From positions 1 through 48,700 of the forward strand of contig CAZGJC010000011.1 in NCBI GenBank assembly GCA_964526505.1: 48,700 bases of DNA, written 5' to 3'. This stretch comes from SVTX01 sp964526505. Its GTDB lineage: Bacteria > Bacillota > Clostridia > Oscillospirales > CAG-272. Shown piece by piece: positions 18,950-26,784 of the stretch. A model generated the notes under the pieces. The model was given only the letters and a program-made list of their open reading frames with translations. It made no database searches and was not told the origin of the DNA. Position 1 is the stretch's first letter. Every line of letters starts with the position of its first letter. A program made the translations under genes and the position numbers.

Positions 18950-19999
18950 ATGCTTTATCAATGGATTGAAAACACAACGGGGATTTCACAAAATGCAATA
19001 ATCGGTATAGAAGGGGTTATCTTGGCAATACTTGTTTTTCTTGTAACTGTACTTGCCATGAAAATTACGCTTCCTATACTTCACAAGCACAAGGCAGAAC
19101 AGCCCATAAACGATTATCTTGAAAATCACGCAAAAAAAGCGGGAACGCCAACCATGGGCGGAGTCGGATTTATTATCGGTACGCTTTGCATATCTCTTAT
19201 ATGGGTGATACTTGAAGTATGCGGTATTATGGGAGAGGTAAACGGCAAGAAACTCGTTGTTTTTGCCTACGTTATCCTGCTCGGTGTGGCAAATGCACTT
19301 ATAGGAATAGTTGACGATCGTGCAAAACTTCGTCGTGAAAAAAACGAGGGTCTTACAAGCAAGCAGAAGATGATATTGCAAATTGCGGTTGCCGTGGGTT
19401 TTGTGGCACTTATGGCTACAAGCGGAAATTTATCCACGTCTTTCGCCATTCCTTTTACAAATTATTCTCTTGATTTTTCATACTTTGCGTATCCTGTCTA
19501 CGTACTTGTTATTGTGGGATTTGTAAACAGTACGAACATAACCGACGGTCTGGACGGGCTTGCGACAAGCATAGGTGCGATTGTCGCCGTATCACTGTTT
19601 GCTTTTTGTTGTGTGTCGTCCGACAGATACGACGCCGTAATTTCAGCCTCGCTTCTCGGTGCTTTATGCGGATTTTATCTCTTTAACAAGAATCCCGCAA
19701 AGGTATTTATGGGGGACACGGGTTCGCTGTTTATAGGCGGAATTATTGTCGGTCTTGCAGTTTCCACGGATTGTTTTATCGGTGTAATGATTATGGGTAT
19801 GGTTTTCATACTCGATATGCTTTCAAGTCTGCTTCAAACCGTGGGGTACAAACTCACAAAGAAGAGAATTTTCAAGAGAGCACCCGTACATCATCATTTT
19901 GAAATGCTCGGTTGGAAAGAGAAGAAAATCGTTACGGTATTTGACACTGTGACCTTGATTTTCTGTATACTTGGATTTATATGTTGCATTTATTCGTGA
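18950..19999 (+). CDS. mraY: Phospho-MurNAc-pentapeptide transferase MraY
   Basis: The 349-residue polytopic membrane protein shows MraY hallmarks: KKAGTPTMGGVGF near residue 63, GIVDDRAKL near residue 121, NSTNITDGLDGLA near residue 190 (catalytic Asp region) and VFMGDTGSLFIGG near residue 249, plus APVHHHFE near residue 315. It makes lipid I on the inner face of the membrane. The start has no ribosome binding site close by; GGGAGG lies 40 bases upstream and better fits a 16-codon frame (18919-18969) that overlaps this start, so translation coupling is possible. Confidence 0.95.
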   Translation: MLYQWIENTTGISQNAIIGIEGVILAILVFLVTVLAMKITLPILHKHKAEQPINDYLENHAKKAGTPTMGGVGFIIGTLCISLIWVILEVCGIMGEVNGKKLVVFAYVILLGVANALIGIVDDRAKLRREKNEGLTSKQKMILQIAVAVGFVALMATSGNLSTSFAIPFTNYSLDFSYFAYPVYVLVIVGFVNSTNITDGLDGLATSIGAIVAVSLFAFCCVSSDRYDAVISASLLGALCGFYLFNKNPAKVFMGDTGSLFIGGIIVGLAVSTDCFIGVMIMGMVFILDMLSSLLQTVGYKLTKKRIFKRAPVHHHFEMLGWKEKKIVTVFDTVTLIFCILGFICCIYS

Positions 20000-20036
20000 C
20001 CAAAGGCACGCATATTCGGGGTAAGGAGGTGCGGAT

Positions 20037-21353
20037 TTGAAAAAAGAAAAAGATGTATCTGTCAAATCGGAAAACGAAAAAAAAGAGAAAACTGACGGAA
20101 AAGTGAAAACGTTTTTTCGCCGTGGCATTGAGACGATAAACGACAAATATGAGGACGTACTTGCAAAAGACGACCCCGCACTCTCATATCCCATCTCGGC
20201 AGTCGAAGAAGAAAGGCCCAAGGAGAGAATTTTGGTACGGGGCGGTATAGACGTACATTTTCTTGTAATAGTTATCGCTCTTGCATTATTCGGGCTTGTA
20301 ATGTCACTTAGTGCGAGTTCTTACTTTTCATACAAAGAAACGGGCGACAGCATGTATTATTTCAAACGTCACGTTTTCTTCTTGATTATTGCGGTGCTTT
20401 TCACCGTGCCGTTAATCCTGTTTATGAGACCGAAATATTGGAGACCTTTCGGGATTGCCGTATACGCAGGCTCTGTTGTACTCCTCATTGCCGTGCTTTT
20501 TATCGGTATGACGGGTAAGGGAGCCCAGCGGTGGATAGACCTCGGGTTTATTACCGTACAACCGTCGGAAATAGCGAAAATGGGTCTTATTATGCTACTT
20601 GCGTACATAATGTCAAAGCACGAAAAGCAGATTGAATTAAATCAACGTTTCGGCGGTCAATTCAGGTACGGCGTACTTTACCCCGGGCTTGCGATAGCGT
20701 TGGTTTGCGGTCTTGTCGTACTTGAAAAGCATTTATCGGGACTTATTATTTTGGGGCTACTCGGATTATTTATTATGTTTATCGGCGGAACGGACAAACG
20801 ATGGCTCGGTCTTATCTGTATTGTGGGTGTTGTTGCGGTTGCGGTTGTGCTTGCCTTTTCGGGATATGCACAGGAAAGAGTAAACACGTGGCTTCACATA
20901 GAGGATGCAGACCCACAGGGTTCCGCTTGGCAGAATTTACAGGGGCTTTATGCGATAGGTTCGGGAGGATTTTTCGGAGTCGGACTCGGAAACAGCCGAC
21001 AAAAATACGGATACGTTGCCGAACCGCAGAACGACTTTATATTCACGATAGTTTGCGAAGAACTCGGATTTATCGGTGCCGCTTGTGTGGTTGTGCTTTT
21101 TCTGCTTTTGCTTCACAGAGGGTACAAGATAGCGTCGAAAGCACCCGATAAATTCTGTTCGCTTGTGGTTTACGGATTGACCACGAAAGCCGCACTTCAA
21201 GCAATGCTTAATATTGCGGTTGTTACAAACTCAATGCCCAACACGGGCATATCGCTTCCTTTCTTCTCGTCGGGAGGTACTGCCCTGATTCTTCAAATGA
21301 TAGAGATGGGAATTATTTTATCAATTTCAAGATTTTCATACGTAGAAAAATAA
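20037..21353 (+). CDS. ftsW: FtsW lipid II polymerase (SEDS family)
   Basis: The 438-residue SEDS protein has about ten membrane helices. Signatures include TGKGAQRWIDLG near residue 160, FTVQPSEIAK-like VQPSEIAKM, AWQNLQGLYAIGSGG near residue 300, QNDFIFTIVCEELGF near residue 333 and PNTGISLPFFSSGGT near residue 400. It polymerises lipid II with its partner class B PBP. The start is TTG, supported by AAGGAGGT seven bases earlier. The first 70 residues form a charged cytoplasmic extension beyond the usual SEDS start. SpoVE, the sporulation paralogue, is possible. Confidence 0.93.
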   Translation: MKKEKDVSVKSENEKKEKTDGKVKTFFRRGIETINDKYEDVLAKDDPALSYPISAVEEERPKERILVRGGIDVHFLVIVIALALFGLVMSLSASSYFSYKETGDSMYYFKRHVFFLIIAVLFTVPLILFMRPKYWRPFGIAVYAGSVVLLIAVLFIGMTGKGAQRWIDLGFITVQPSEIAKMGLIMLLAYIMSKHEKQIELNQRFGGQFRYGVLYPGLAIALVCGLVVLEKHLSGLIILGLLGLFIMFIGGTDKRWLGLICIVGVVAVAVVLAFSGYAQERVNTWLHIEDADPQGSAWQNLQGLYAIGSGGFFGVGLGNSRQKYGYVAEPQNDFIFTIVCEELGFIGAACVVVLFLLLLHRGYKIASKAPDKFCSLVVYGLTTKAALQAMLNIAVVTNSMPNTGISLPFFSSGGTALILQMIEMGIILSISRFSYVEK

Positions 21354-21375
21354 AAACAAATCGGAGATATATACA

Positions 21376-22476
21376 ATGAGAGTTCTTATGACCGGGGGCG
21401 GTACTGCCGGACACGTAAACCCCGCTATTGCCATTGCAAACACAATAAAGGAAAATCAACCCGATGCGGAAATCGCTTTCGTTTGTTCGCACAATGCCAA
21501 CGACAAGGCGAAAGACCTGGTTCCCCGTGCAGGGTACAAGTTATACACGGTAAAAATTTGCGGAATGAAGAAGATATACAATCCCGCAAATATAAAAACG
21601 CTTTATTACATGATGACGTCACCGTCGGAAGCAAAAAAAATAATAAAGAATTTTAAACCCGACGTGATTATAGGCACGGGTGGATTTGCCTGTTATCCTG
21701 TGGTGAGGGCAGGCGTAAAACTCGGAATCCCGACGGTACTTCACGAATCCAACGCCATAGCAGGCAAGGCAATTCGCAGTTTATGCGGTTCGGTTGACCT
21801 TGTTTTGACCAACTTTGAGTCCACCGCTTCGGCACTGACGGGAGCAAAATCGGTCATGAGAGTCGGAAACCCGACAATAGGCGGAAATGGTACGGAAGTC
21901 TGTCAAAAGGTCGAGAGGGTCGGCAAGCATATTTTGTCTTTCGGCGGAAGTCTCGGAGCGGAAAATTTAAATCTTGCCATGGCGGAAGCTTTGGAGAAAA
22001 TCGCAGACAAGTACACGGACGTGGAATTTATTCACGCCTCGGGCAAGCGTGACTACGAACATACAAAAGAGGAGTTTGAACGTCGTGGTCTTAACCTCAA
22101 AAAGAATGTTATTTTGCTTGATTACATATATGATATGGACAAGAAGATGGCTGATGCGGACATTGTTATATCCCGTGCGGGAGCGATGACAATATCCGAA
22201 CTCGCTCTCGGCGGACACACGGCAATACTTGTACCGTCGCCTTACGTTGCGGACAATCATCAATACAAAAATGCAAAAGCACTCAGTGACGCCGATGCGT
22301 GCGTACTTGTTCGTGAAAGTGAACTTCAAAGCGGAAAACTTCAAGAAGTTATCGAGCGATTGCTCTCCGACGACGGTCTTTGCAAAAGACTGGGAGAAAA
22401 CATAAACTCTTTCGCACAACCCGACGCAAACAGGGTAATTTACGATGCGATAATGAAACTTATTGCCGAAAAATAA
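21376..22476 (+). CDS. murG: UDP-GlcNAc:lipid I N-acetylglucosaminyltransferase MurG
   Basis: The 366-residue GT-B enzyme has TGGGTAGHVNPA near residue 6, IGTGGFACYPV near residue 98, HESNAIAGKA near residue 125, SFGGSLGAENLN near residue 189, YIYDMDK near residue 252, and SRAGAMTISELALGG near residue 265, matching MurG of Firmicutes. It makes lipid II at the inner membrane face. The gene lies 22 bases after ftsW with GGAGAT as ribosome binding site. Confidence 0.96.
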   Translation: MRVLMTGGGTAGHVNPAIAIANTIKENQPDAEIAFVCSHNANDKAKDLVPRAGYKLYTVKICGMKKIYNPANIKTLYYMMTSPSEAKKIIKNFKPDVIIGTGGFACYPVVRAGVKLGIPTVLHESNAIAGKAIRSLCGSVDLVLTNFESTASALTGAKSVMRVGNPTIGGNGTEVCQKVERVGKHILSFGGSLGAENLNLAMAEALEKIADKYTDVEFIHASGKRDYEHTKEEFERRGLNLKKNVILLDYIYDMDKKMADADIVISRAGAMTISELALGGHTAILVPSPYVADNHQYKNAKALSDADACVLVRESELQSGKLQEVIERLLSDDGLCKRLGENINSFAQPDANRVIYDAIMKLIAEK

Positions 22477-22506
22477 AGAAATGTTAAAGGAAGGAGGTAA
22501 TCCGTT

Positions 22507-23460
22507 GTGGAACAAAAAGATGAACGGTCAAAAGGGCGGCTTGAACGCATATCCGAACTTTTGAGGAAAAAGGATTACTCCAACCCCGAACTTGCGGGGG
22601 CTAAAATATTTGCACTTTGCGTTTTACTTGTAATTGCTTTGGCGTTATTTATATTTGCGGTCAGGATTGACAGCATTGAGGTTTCGGGCGACGTATCCGT
22701 CTTTAACGAGTCGGAGGTTGTGGAAGCGTCGGGGTTGTCGGTCGGTGGATGTATGTATCTGAAACCGTCGTTTGCGATAAAGAGGTCGATAAGGAAAAAT
22801 TTACCGATGGCGGGAAAAATACACATATTCAAAAATCATTTTACACGAAAGGTTACCGTGAAAGTGGAATTTTCGGGATATGAGTATTTTACGGAATACG
22901 GAGGTAAATTTTACGGATTGAACAAAGATTTGGTTGTTACCGACGTGCGAGAGTCAAGGCTGGAATTTATATCTCTGGGGGCAAGGTATATGTCACTTCC
23001 CGATATTGAAGAACCTCGGATTGGGGAGAGCGTTGTTTTCTCCGCTACGCTTGACGTAAAAGACGAGGACGGTTATATTGTGGAAAAAGGAAAAGATGCG
23101 GACAAATTCGATTGTGCGAGTGAATTTTTATCATTTTTATATGAGAACGGATACACGGAAAGAGTGAACGCCGTATTTTTAAGTGAAAAATACAATATTC
23201 GTCTTATCATCGACGGAAAGTACTACGTTTACGTTGGCAAATGCGACGGTTTGAAAACAAAGTTTGAGGTTATGGATGCAATAATTACGGAGGGGTCTGT
23301 AAATTACGGAACTTATGCGGTGATAGACGTACAAAATCCTGCCTTGGCAAGTGCGAGAGTTGACAATACGCTGGACATCGGAGATTATATTATCGAGTCT
23401 GAAAGCGAAATTTCCGATGAGGAAGAGTCACAGAGCGAAGAGGTTGAAGCGGAGACCTGA
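22507..23460 (+). CDS. ftsQ: FtsQ/DivIB-like division protein
   Basis: The 317-residue protein has a charged cytoplasmic N-terminus (about 1-35), one membrane helix (ALCVLLVIALALFIFAV, about residues 38-55), a POTRA-like domain (IDSIEVSGDVSVFNESEVVEAS region) and a beta-rich extracytoplasmic part ending in an acidic tail. It matches FtsQ/DivIB in architecture and in position between murG and ftsZ. It would hold FtsL and the FtsW-PBP pair at the septum. The start is GTG after AAGGAGGT. Sequence conservation in this family is low, so the call rests mainly on topology and context. Confidence 0.8.
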   Translation: MEQKDERSKGRLERISELLRKKDYSNPELAGAKIFALCVLLVIALALFIFAVRIDSIEVSGDVSVFNESEVVEASGLSVGGCMYLKPSFAIKRSIRKNLPMAGKIHIFKNHFTRKVTVKVEFSGYEYFTEYGGKFYGLNKDLVVTDVRESRLEFISLGARYMSLPDIEEPRIGESVVFSATLDVKDEDGYIVEKGKDADKFDCASEFLSFLYENGYTERVNAVFLSEKYNIRLIIDGKYYVYVGKCDGLKTKFEVMDAIITEGSVNYGTYAVIDVQNPALASARVDNTLDIGDYIIESESEISDEEESQSEEVEAET

Positions 23461-23509
23461 AAATAAACGTTAAAATTGCAAAAAAATTTAAAAAACTCAC
23501 AAAAAACAC

Positions 23510-23538
23510 TTGAAATTTTTCCTCAAATGTATTATGAT
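23510..23538 (+). promoter_or_regulatory. Promoter directly upstream of ftsZ
   Basis: TTGAAA at 23510-23515, 17-base spacer, TATGAT at 23533-23538, in the 147-base gap between ftsQ and ftsZ. It would allow separate, stronger expression of ftsZ. Confidence 0.7.
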
Positions 23539-23607
23539 ATATATGTGTACTGTTTTTTATAATTTTGTAAAGAAAATTAAGGAATATTTATTTCGGAGGA
23601 TATATAA

Positions 23608-24705
23608 ATGGGAATGTTTGAACACGACGATACGGTTGTCCTCGGTGCCAACATAAAGGTAATCGGTGTAGGCGGAGGCGGAAACAACGCCGTAAACAGA
23701 ATGGTATCGCTCAATATAGGCGGTGCGGAATTCGTAACTGTAAACACGGACAGAAAAGCCGTGAGCAATTCCAATGCCACAACGCAACTTGTTATCGGTG
23801 AAAGACTTACAAACGGCAGAGGTGCCGGTGCAAAGCCCGAAATCGGTAAGAGAGCGGCTGAGGAATCCATAGAGGATATTAAAAACGTTCTTTCGGGAGC
23901 GGAGATGGTATTCGTTACGGCAGGTATGGGAGGCGGAACCGGAACAGGTGCGGCACCCGTAGTTGCGAGAGTTGCACGTGAGATGGGTATTCTTACCATC
24001 GGTGTTGTAACAAAGCCTTTTGAATTTGAAGGACCTGTAAGAAAGAAAAATGCCGAATCCGGTGTTGCTGAACTTGCACAGTACGTTGACTCGCTTATCG
24101 TTATACCCAACGAAAAACTCAAAGAAACAAGCGACCAGAGAATCACGCTCCAAAACGCTTTCCAAATCGCAGACGACGTGCTTCGCACGGGTGTTCAGTC
24201 CATTGCGGAACTCGTAAACGCTCCCGCATATATCAACCTTGACTTTGCGGACGTTTGCACGATAATGAGAGACGCAGGTCACGCTCATATGGGCGTTGGC
24301 TCCGCAACGGGTAAGGACAAGGCGGAGCAGGCGGCAAGAATGGCTATATCCAGCCCGCTTCTCGAATCTTCCATCAACGGTGCAAGAGGTATTCTTGTAT
24401 CACTCGTTGTTTCTCCCGACGTTGGTCTTGAAGATACGGACCTCGCTCTTACGCTTATCAGAAACGAAGCACATCCCGACGCAAATATTATCTGGGGTGT
24501 TTCATTTGATGAAGAGGCTGAGGACGAAATGCGTATAACTCTCGTTGCAACCGGATTTAACGACGGAAAGGACGAAAAAGAAGTTCCCGTCGCTACCGAG
24601 GAGGTTGCCGAGCCTGTTGCTCCCGCAAAGGTTGAGGACAATAAGGATGACGAAGATGACGACGACATGCTTTGGAGAACAATTTCCGTAAAGAGAAAAA
24701 AATAA
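23608..24705 (+). CDS. ftsZ: Cell division protein FtsZ
   Basis: The 365-residue tubulin homologue has GVGGGGNNAVNRM near residue 19, NTDRKAV near residue 46, the GTP-binding loop GMGGGTGTGAAPVVA near residue 110 and NLDFADVCTIM near residue 210 (synergy-loop Asp). A spacer rich in Glu, Val and Pro leads to a short C-terminal peptide ending WRTISVKRKK, which differs from the common DIPxFLR-type tail that binds FtsA and SepF. ftsA is absent next to it. Strong ribosome binding site CGGAGGA. It is the last gene of the cluster and ends at a terminator. Confidence 0.97.
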   Translation: MGMFEHDDTVVLGANIKVIGVGGGGNNAVNRMVSLNIGGAEFVTVNTDRKAVSNSNATTQLVIGERLTNGRGAGAKPEIGKRAAEESIEDIKNVLSGAEMVFVTAGMGGGTGTGAAPVVARVAREMGILTIGVVTKPFEFEGPVRKKNAESGVAELAQYVDSLIVIPNEKLKETSDQRITLQNAFQIADDVLRTGVQSIAELVNAPAYINLDFADVCTIMRDAGHAHMGVGSATGKDKAEQAARMAISSPLLESSINGARGILVSLVVSPDVGLEDTDLALTLIRNEAHPDANIIWGVSFDEEAEDEMRITLVATGFNDGKDEKEVPVATEEVAEPVAPAKVEDNKDDEDDDDMLWRTISVKRKK

Positions 24706-24720
24706 TATAATTATATGACA

Positions 24721-24771
24721 AAAAGCACTCGCAGTGCAAACGAAATCGTTTGTTCTGAGGGTGCTTTTTTT
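24721..24771 (+). terminator. Terminator between ftsZ and sigG
   Basis: The outer stem AAAGCACTC / GAGGGTGCTTT encloses an inner CAAACGA/TCGTTTG hairpin and is followed by T7. A-runs on the left side may also serve the convergent sigG transcript, which ends only 15 bases away. Confidence 0.88.
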
Positions 24772-24785
24772 GCGGATTTACTTTG

Positions 24786-25562
24786 TCAGGTCATTCGTTT
24801 TTTTATTTTTTGCAATGCGTTTTTTTCGATTCGTGAGACTTGTGCTTGCGATATACCTATTATTTCGGCTATCTGGGTTTGAGTTTTGTCTTTATAGTAT
24901 CGCAGGTATATTATTTTTTGCTCTCGATTATCAAGATTTTTAATGGCGTCTTGCAGAGCGATATTTTCAAGCCACACGTCGTCTCCTGTGGTGGTATCGC
25001 AAATTTTGTCCATTACGCAAACCGAATCTCCGTTTTCGTTATAGACGGGTTCGTATATTGACACGGGGTCTACTATCGCTTCCATCGCACTTGCAACCGC
25101 TATGCGTTCGCAACCGAGTTTTTTGGATATTTCATCAATACTCGGTTCTCGGTTATACTCCGCAGAAAACTCTTCTTTAACCTGCAATGCACGGTATGCA
25201 AGGTCACGTATGGAACGGCTAATTCTTATTGCGGTATTATCTCGCAGATACCGTCGTATTTCGCCTATTATCATTGGGACTGCGTACGTGGAGAACTTCA
25301 CGTCAAGTTGAGTGTTGAAGTTATCGACCGCTTTGACAAGTCCTATACAACCGACTTGAAACAAATCGTCGAGATTTTCACGTTTTCCGGAAAATCGTCG
25401 TATGACCGATAAAACAAGACGTAAATTTCCGTATATCATATCGTGTCTGGCATTTGTGTCGCCTTGTTTGCTTTTGCAGAGCAGGTCTTTTTTTTGCTCT
25501 TCGGTAAGGACGCAGAGAGACGACGTATTTATTCCGCATAATTCAACTTTATTATAATACAT
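24786..25562 (-). CDS. sigG: RNA polymerase forespore sigma factor SigG
   Basis: The 258-residue sigma-70 family protein begins MYYNKVELCGINTSSL, close to the SigG N-terminus (KVEICGVNTS). Region 2 includes GNLRLVLSVIRRF, DDLFQVGCIGLVKAVDNF and FSTYAVPMIIGEIRRYLRD. Region 4 ends with DKTQTQIAEIIGISQAQVSRIEKNAL. It directs late forespore genes. I chose the ATG at 25562, preceded by CAAGG, over a more upstream in-frame ATG whose codons would cross a terminator hairpin. In Bacilli and Clostridia sigG normally follows ftsZ-spoIIGA-sigE on the same strand; here it is inverted and the pair is missing. Confidence 0.92.
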   Translation of the reverse strand: MYYNKVELCGINTSSLCVLTEEQKKDLLCKSKQGDTNARHDMIYGNLRLVLSVIRRFSGKRENLDDLFQVGCIGLVKAVDNFNTQLDVKFSTYAVPMIIGEIRRYLRDNTAIRISRSIRDLAYRALQVKEEFSAEYNREPSIDEISKKLGCERIAVASAMEAIVDPVSIYEPVYNENGDSVCVMDKICDTTTGDDVWLENIALQDAIKNLDNREQKIIYLRYYKDKTQTQIAEIIGISQAQVSRIEKNALQKIKKRMT

Positions 25563-25574
25563 TTTTATTACCTT

Positions 25575-25606
25575 GAAAAAAATTGTAACGGTTTGACCCG
25601 TTACAA
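25575..25606 (-). terminator. Intrinsic terminator abutting the sigG ribosome binding site
   Basis: On the minus strand TTGTAACGG and CCGTTACAA form a 9-bp perfect stem with a six-base loop, followed by seven T and then directly CAAGG, the sigG ribosome binding site. It ends the repressor transcript from the right and may act as an attenuator or translation-control hairpin for sigG if the sigG promoter lies upstream. Confidence 0.85.
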
Positions 25607-25667
25607 TAAGTATTTCCAAGGTAATATTTGTTTTATTCTGCATTTATTTTCCATATTTTGCTATGGT

Positions 25668-26273
25668 TTAGATTATATTCGAGCGGAAAGCGACGGCACG
25701 ACCGATAATTCGCACAAGGTCAAGGTCTTTGCCCTCATACGTCAATGGCTCATAGTTTGGGTTTTCGGGGACAAGAACAAGTTTTTGCTCTTCGGGGTAA
25801 TAATAAATTCTTTTGAGTGTTGCCTCGTCGTTGATTATTACCGCACCTATATCGCCGTTATTTACCATATCACATTCTTTGAGGAATACGACGTCACCGC
25901 TTTGTATGCGTGCGTTTATCATACTGTCACCCTTTGCAACAAGGCAAAAATCCGCATCGATATCCGAACTTGAAATTACGGTTTGTTCACTCTCTTCACC
26001 CGTGAACACAGGTCTTCCGCAGGATATTTCTCCGAGAAGTTTAAAACGTTTATAGGGCAGTGTACAGTCCTTAACGTCTCTGCCGAGAAGACGCTCACGG
26101 CTGACACCGAGAGCATTTGCTATGTTGTCGAGAGCGTCCGATTTCGGGACATATACGCCGTGTGTATACTGGCTTATGCGTGCTTTGGAAATGCCAGTGA
26201 GACGAGACAGTTCCGACGCTTTTATCTGCTTTTCTTCCATTGCGACAAGCAGGTTATTTTTAAAATTACTCAT
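25668..26273 (-). CDS. XRE/S24 self-cleaving repressor (LexA/CI-like)
   Basis: The 201-residue protein has an XRE helix-turn-helix at about residues 5-62 (KASELSRLTGISKARISQY) and a C-terminal S24/LexA peptidase domain. The expected cleavage dipeptide appears as Cys-Gly in ISCGRPVF near residue 85, the Ser nucleophile in KGDSMINARI near residue 116, and the Lys in ATLKRIYYY near residue 154. Such repressors cleave themselves when RecA filaments form after DNA damage, which releases the genes they control. It faces away from the capsid genes, has its own consensus promoter, and two palindromic sites lie between the two promoters. A stress regulator unrelated to phage is less likely given the neighbours. 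Confidence 0.9.
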   Translation of the reverse strand: MSNFKNNLLVAMEEKQIKASELSRLTGISKARISQYTHGVYVPKSDALDNIANALGVSRERLLGRDVKDCTLPYKRFKLLGEISCGRPVFTGEESEQTVISSSDIDADFCLVAKGDSMINARIQSGDVVFLKECDMVNNGDIGAVIINDEATLKRIYYYPEEQKLVLVPENPNYEPLTYEGKDLDLVRIIGRAVAFRSNII

Positions 26274-26307
26274 TTATTTGCAACCCTTTATTATTATTTC
26301 AGTTTGA

Positions 26308-26336
26308 ATTATAACAGAAAACAATTTATATGTCAA
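26308..26336 (-). promoter_or_regulatory. Promoter of the S24 repressor
   Basis: Minus strand TTGACA (26336-26331), 17-base spacer, TATAAT (26313-26308): a perfect consensus. Confidence 0.9.
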
Positions 26337-26353
26337 TAGATTTTGCAAATAAA

Positions 26354-26369
26354 GTTAAGTAAACTTAAT
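26354..26369. promoter_or_regulatory. Operator site 1 (GTTAAG-N4-CTTAAT)
   Basis: GTTAAGTAAACTTAAT, an inverted repeat with one changed base, lies between the two divergent promoters. It matches operator 2 in 14 of 16 bases and is the probable binding site of the S24 repressor. Confidence 0.75.
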
Positions 26370-26378
26370 TTTGGGGGG

Positions 26379-26407
26379 TTGACAAAGTGAAACGTGTGTG
26401 CTATAAT
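26379..26407 (+). promoter_or_regulatory. Consensus promoter of the capsid cassette
   Basis: TTGACA at 26379-26384, 17-base spacer, TATAAT at 26402-26407. Perfect consensus, so tight repression would be needed. The untranslated leader of about 100 bases to 26518 holds no clear gene. Confidence 0.92.
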
Positions 26408-26414
26408 CCAGACA

Positions 26415-26430
26415 GTTAAGCAAACTTAAC
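26415..26430. promoter_or_regulatory. Operator site 2 (GTTAAG-N4-CTTAAC)
   Basis: GTTAAGCAAACTTAAC is a perfect inverted repeat with four-base spacer. It covers the expected transcription start of the capsid promoter, a classic position for repression. Its centre is 61 bases from that of operator 1. Confidence 0.8.
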
Positions 26431-26517
26431 AAAATTGCAATTAAAGAAAAAAGCACGTGCGTTTTGCGGTTGAGTTTGTTTGACGATTACATATATTAAA
26501 AAAGAAAGGCAGTTAAG

Positions 26518-26784
26518 ATGGCGTTTGCAGGAATGTGTCCATATTTGAAAAATGCAAAAAAGGTAGAGGTAACGGTATGCGAGTGTGCAAGGTTTACTTT
26601 TCCCGACAGGCAGGCACGCAGAGACGTTTTATACGGTTGTTGCGGTCATCCGTCGGCATGGCGTAATTGCGTATTCAAACTTGCTATGGACAAGTATTAT
26701 GACAGAAAATATTCCGAGGAGGAGTCGGGTCAAGGTCGGATTTCGGCTGTAAGTACAACGGATAACTGTTGTGCGAACCGTTGA
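26518..26784 (+). CDS. Small cysteine-rich protein, first gene of the capsid cassette
   Basis: This 88-residue protein has seven Cys, including CPY, CEC near residue 18, GCCGH near residue 41 and a final CC, which suggests a zinc-binding fold. I do not recognise the family. It follows AAAGGCAG, is the first gene after the consensus promoter, and its end overlaps the terminase small-subunit frame. An early regulator or DNA-binding accessory is possible, but nothing in the sequence shows it. Confidence 0.7.
   Translation: MAFAGMCPYLKNAKKVEVTVCECARFTFPDRQARRDVLYGCCGHPSAWRNCVFKLAMDKYYDRKYSEEESGQGRISAVSTTDNCCANR

Noticed and set aside
23557..24288. A 243-codon open frame antisense to ftsZ
   Set aside because: It shares every base with ftsZ, has a composition dictated by codon bias of the other strand, no family resemblance and no ribosome binding site.
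24786..25643. Longer sigG frame starting at 25643
   Set aside because: The extra 27 codons would run through the terminator hairpin and its T-tract, and the ATG at 25562 has a ribosome binding site and the conserved SigG N-terminus.
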